Assembly (NCBI GenBank): GCA_949283655.1
Contig: CASDTH010000011.1
Span: 1-40,964 of the forward strand
Reading direction: 5' to 3'
From: an uncultured bacterium
GTDB lineage: Bacteria; Bacillota; Clostridia; Oscillospirales; Acutalibacteraceae
DNA: 40,964 nt
Of this stretch, positions 40,953 to 40,964 are shown one piece after another. The stretch's first letter is position 1. Each line of letters begins with the position of its first letter. The translations under genes were made by a program, and so were the position numbers. The notes below the pieces were generated by a model, which saw only the letters and a list, made by a program, of their open reading frames with translations, had not been told where the DNA came from and searched no databases.

Positions 40953-40964
40953 ATGAGTAAAAGC
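40953..40964 (+). CDS. Start of a truncated gene at the window edge
   Basis: Four codons (MSKS) after a ribosome binding site, GGAAAGGAG, about 11 nt upstream. The upstream 150 bp is AT-rich and shows an imperfect inverted pairing between GGGCAGAG (about 40885) and CTCTGTCC (about 40942), which could be the edge of an insertion sequence. Identity cannot be determined from this window. Confidence 0.35.

Overview
The window looks like a chromosomal stretch of an anaerobic, fairly GC-rich member of the Clostridia, probably of the Oscillospiraceae/Ruminococcaceae type. This rests on gene families and local order: DUF177-rpmF, a DUF512 radical-SAM protein directly before der, a YtrA-type GntR/ABC cassette, a Sporomusa-type (Stn-like) NADH/NADPH/ferredoxin module, consensus sigma-A promoters and several TTG starts with strong Shine-Dalgarno sequences. 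No species can be named from the sequence alone.

Layout. 1-540 is gene-free and carries four hairpins; two are inverted copies of a short repeat that also occurs near 7146. 675-9912 is mostly housekeeping on the + strand: a small membrane protein, a CDF metal-efflux pump, a D,D-carboxypeptidase, glucose-6-phosphate isomerase, a small P-loop protein, DUF177, L32, the DUF512 radical-SAM protein and Der. 9967-12026 holds a GH43-like lipoprotein and an AT-rich patch with an orphan gene. A degenerate LarE-like protein and a DegV protein follow.

14172-16456 (- strand) is the most interesting unit. A cobalamin riboswitch with its own intrinsic terminator precedes two overlapping genes. The first encodes a secreted alpha/alpha-barrel protein with an NPATG cell-wall sorting signal, and the second a DUF4430 lipoprotein. 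Together they look like the two domains of animal intrinsic factor/transcobalamin split into two surface proteins under B12 control. 16489-22444 (- strand) is a three-gene flavin/iron-sulfur operon (NuoE-like, NuoF/HydB-like, and an 1158-residue fusion of ferredoxin, NfnB-like and dead FdhA-like domains). It matches the Stn electron-bifurcating transhydrogenase architecture and has a promoter followed by a leader terminator.

22594-28296 (- strand) holds an acyltransferase of the condensation/CAT fold, a small lipoprotein, a Cys-type sulfatase, a SWIM zinc-finger protein and a secreted propeller-like protein. 28606-31365 (+) is a GT2 glycosyltransferase with a DUF6020 membrane protein. 31425-32408 (-) is a stand-alone E2-type acyltransferase. 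32649-37533 (+) is an ABC-permease-GntR-ABC cassette with a palindromic operator candidate; its second ATPase is followed only by a 37-codon remnant where a permease would be expected. A 35-residue membrane peptide with its own promoter, a GH18-like lipoprotein with a 16-bp palindrome inside its promoter, an SLC13/ArsB-like transporter and tRNA-Leu(CAA) follow. The window ends at the first codons of another gene.
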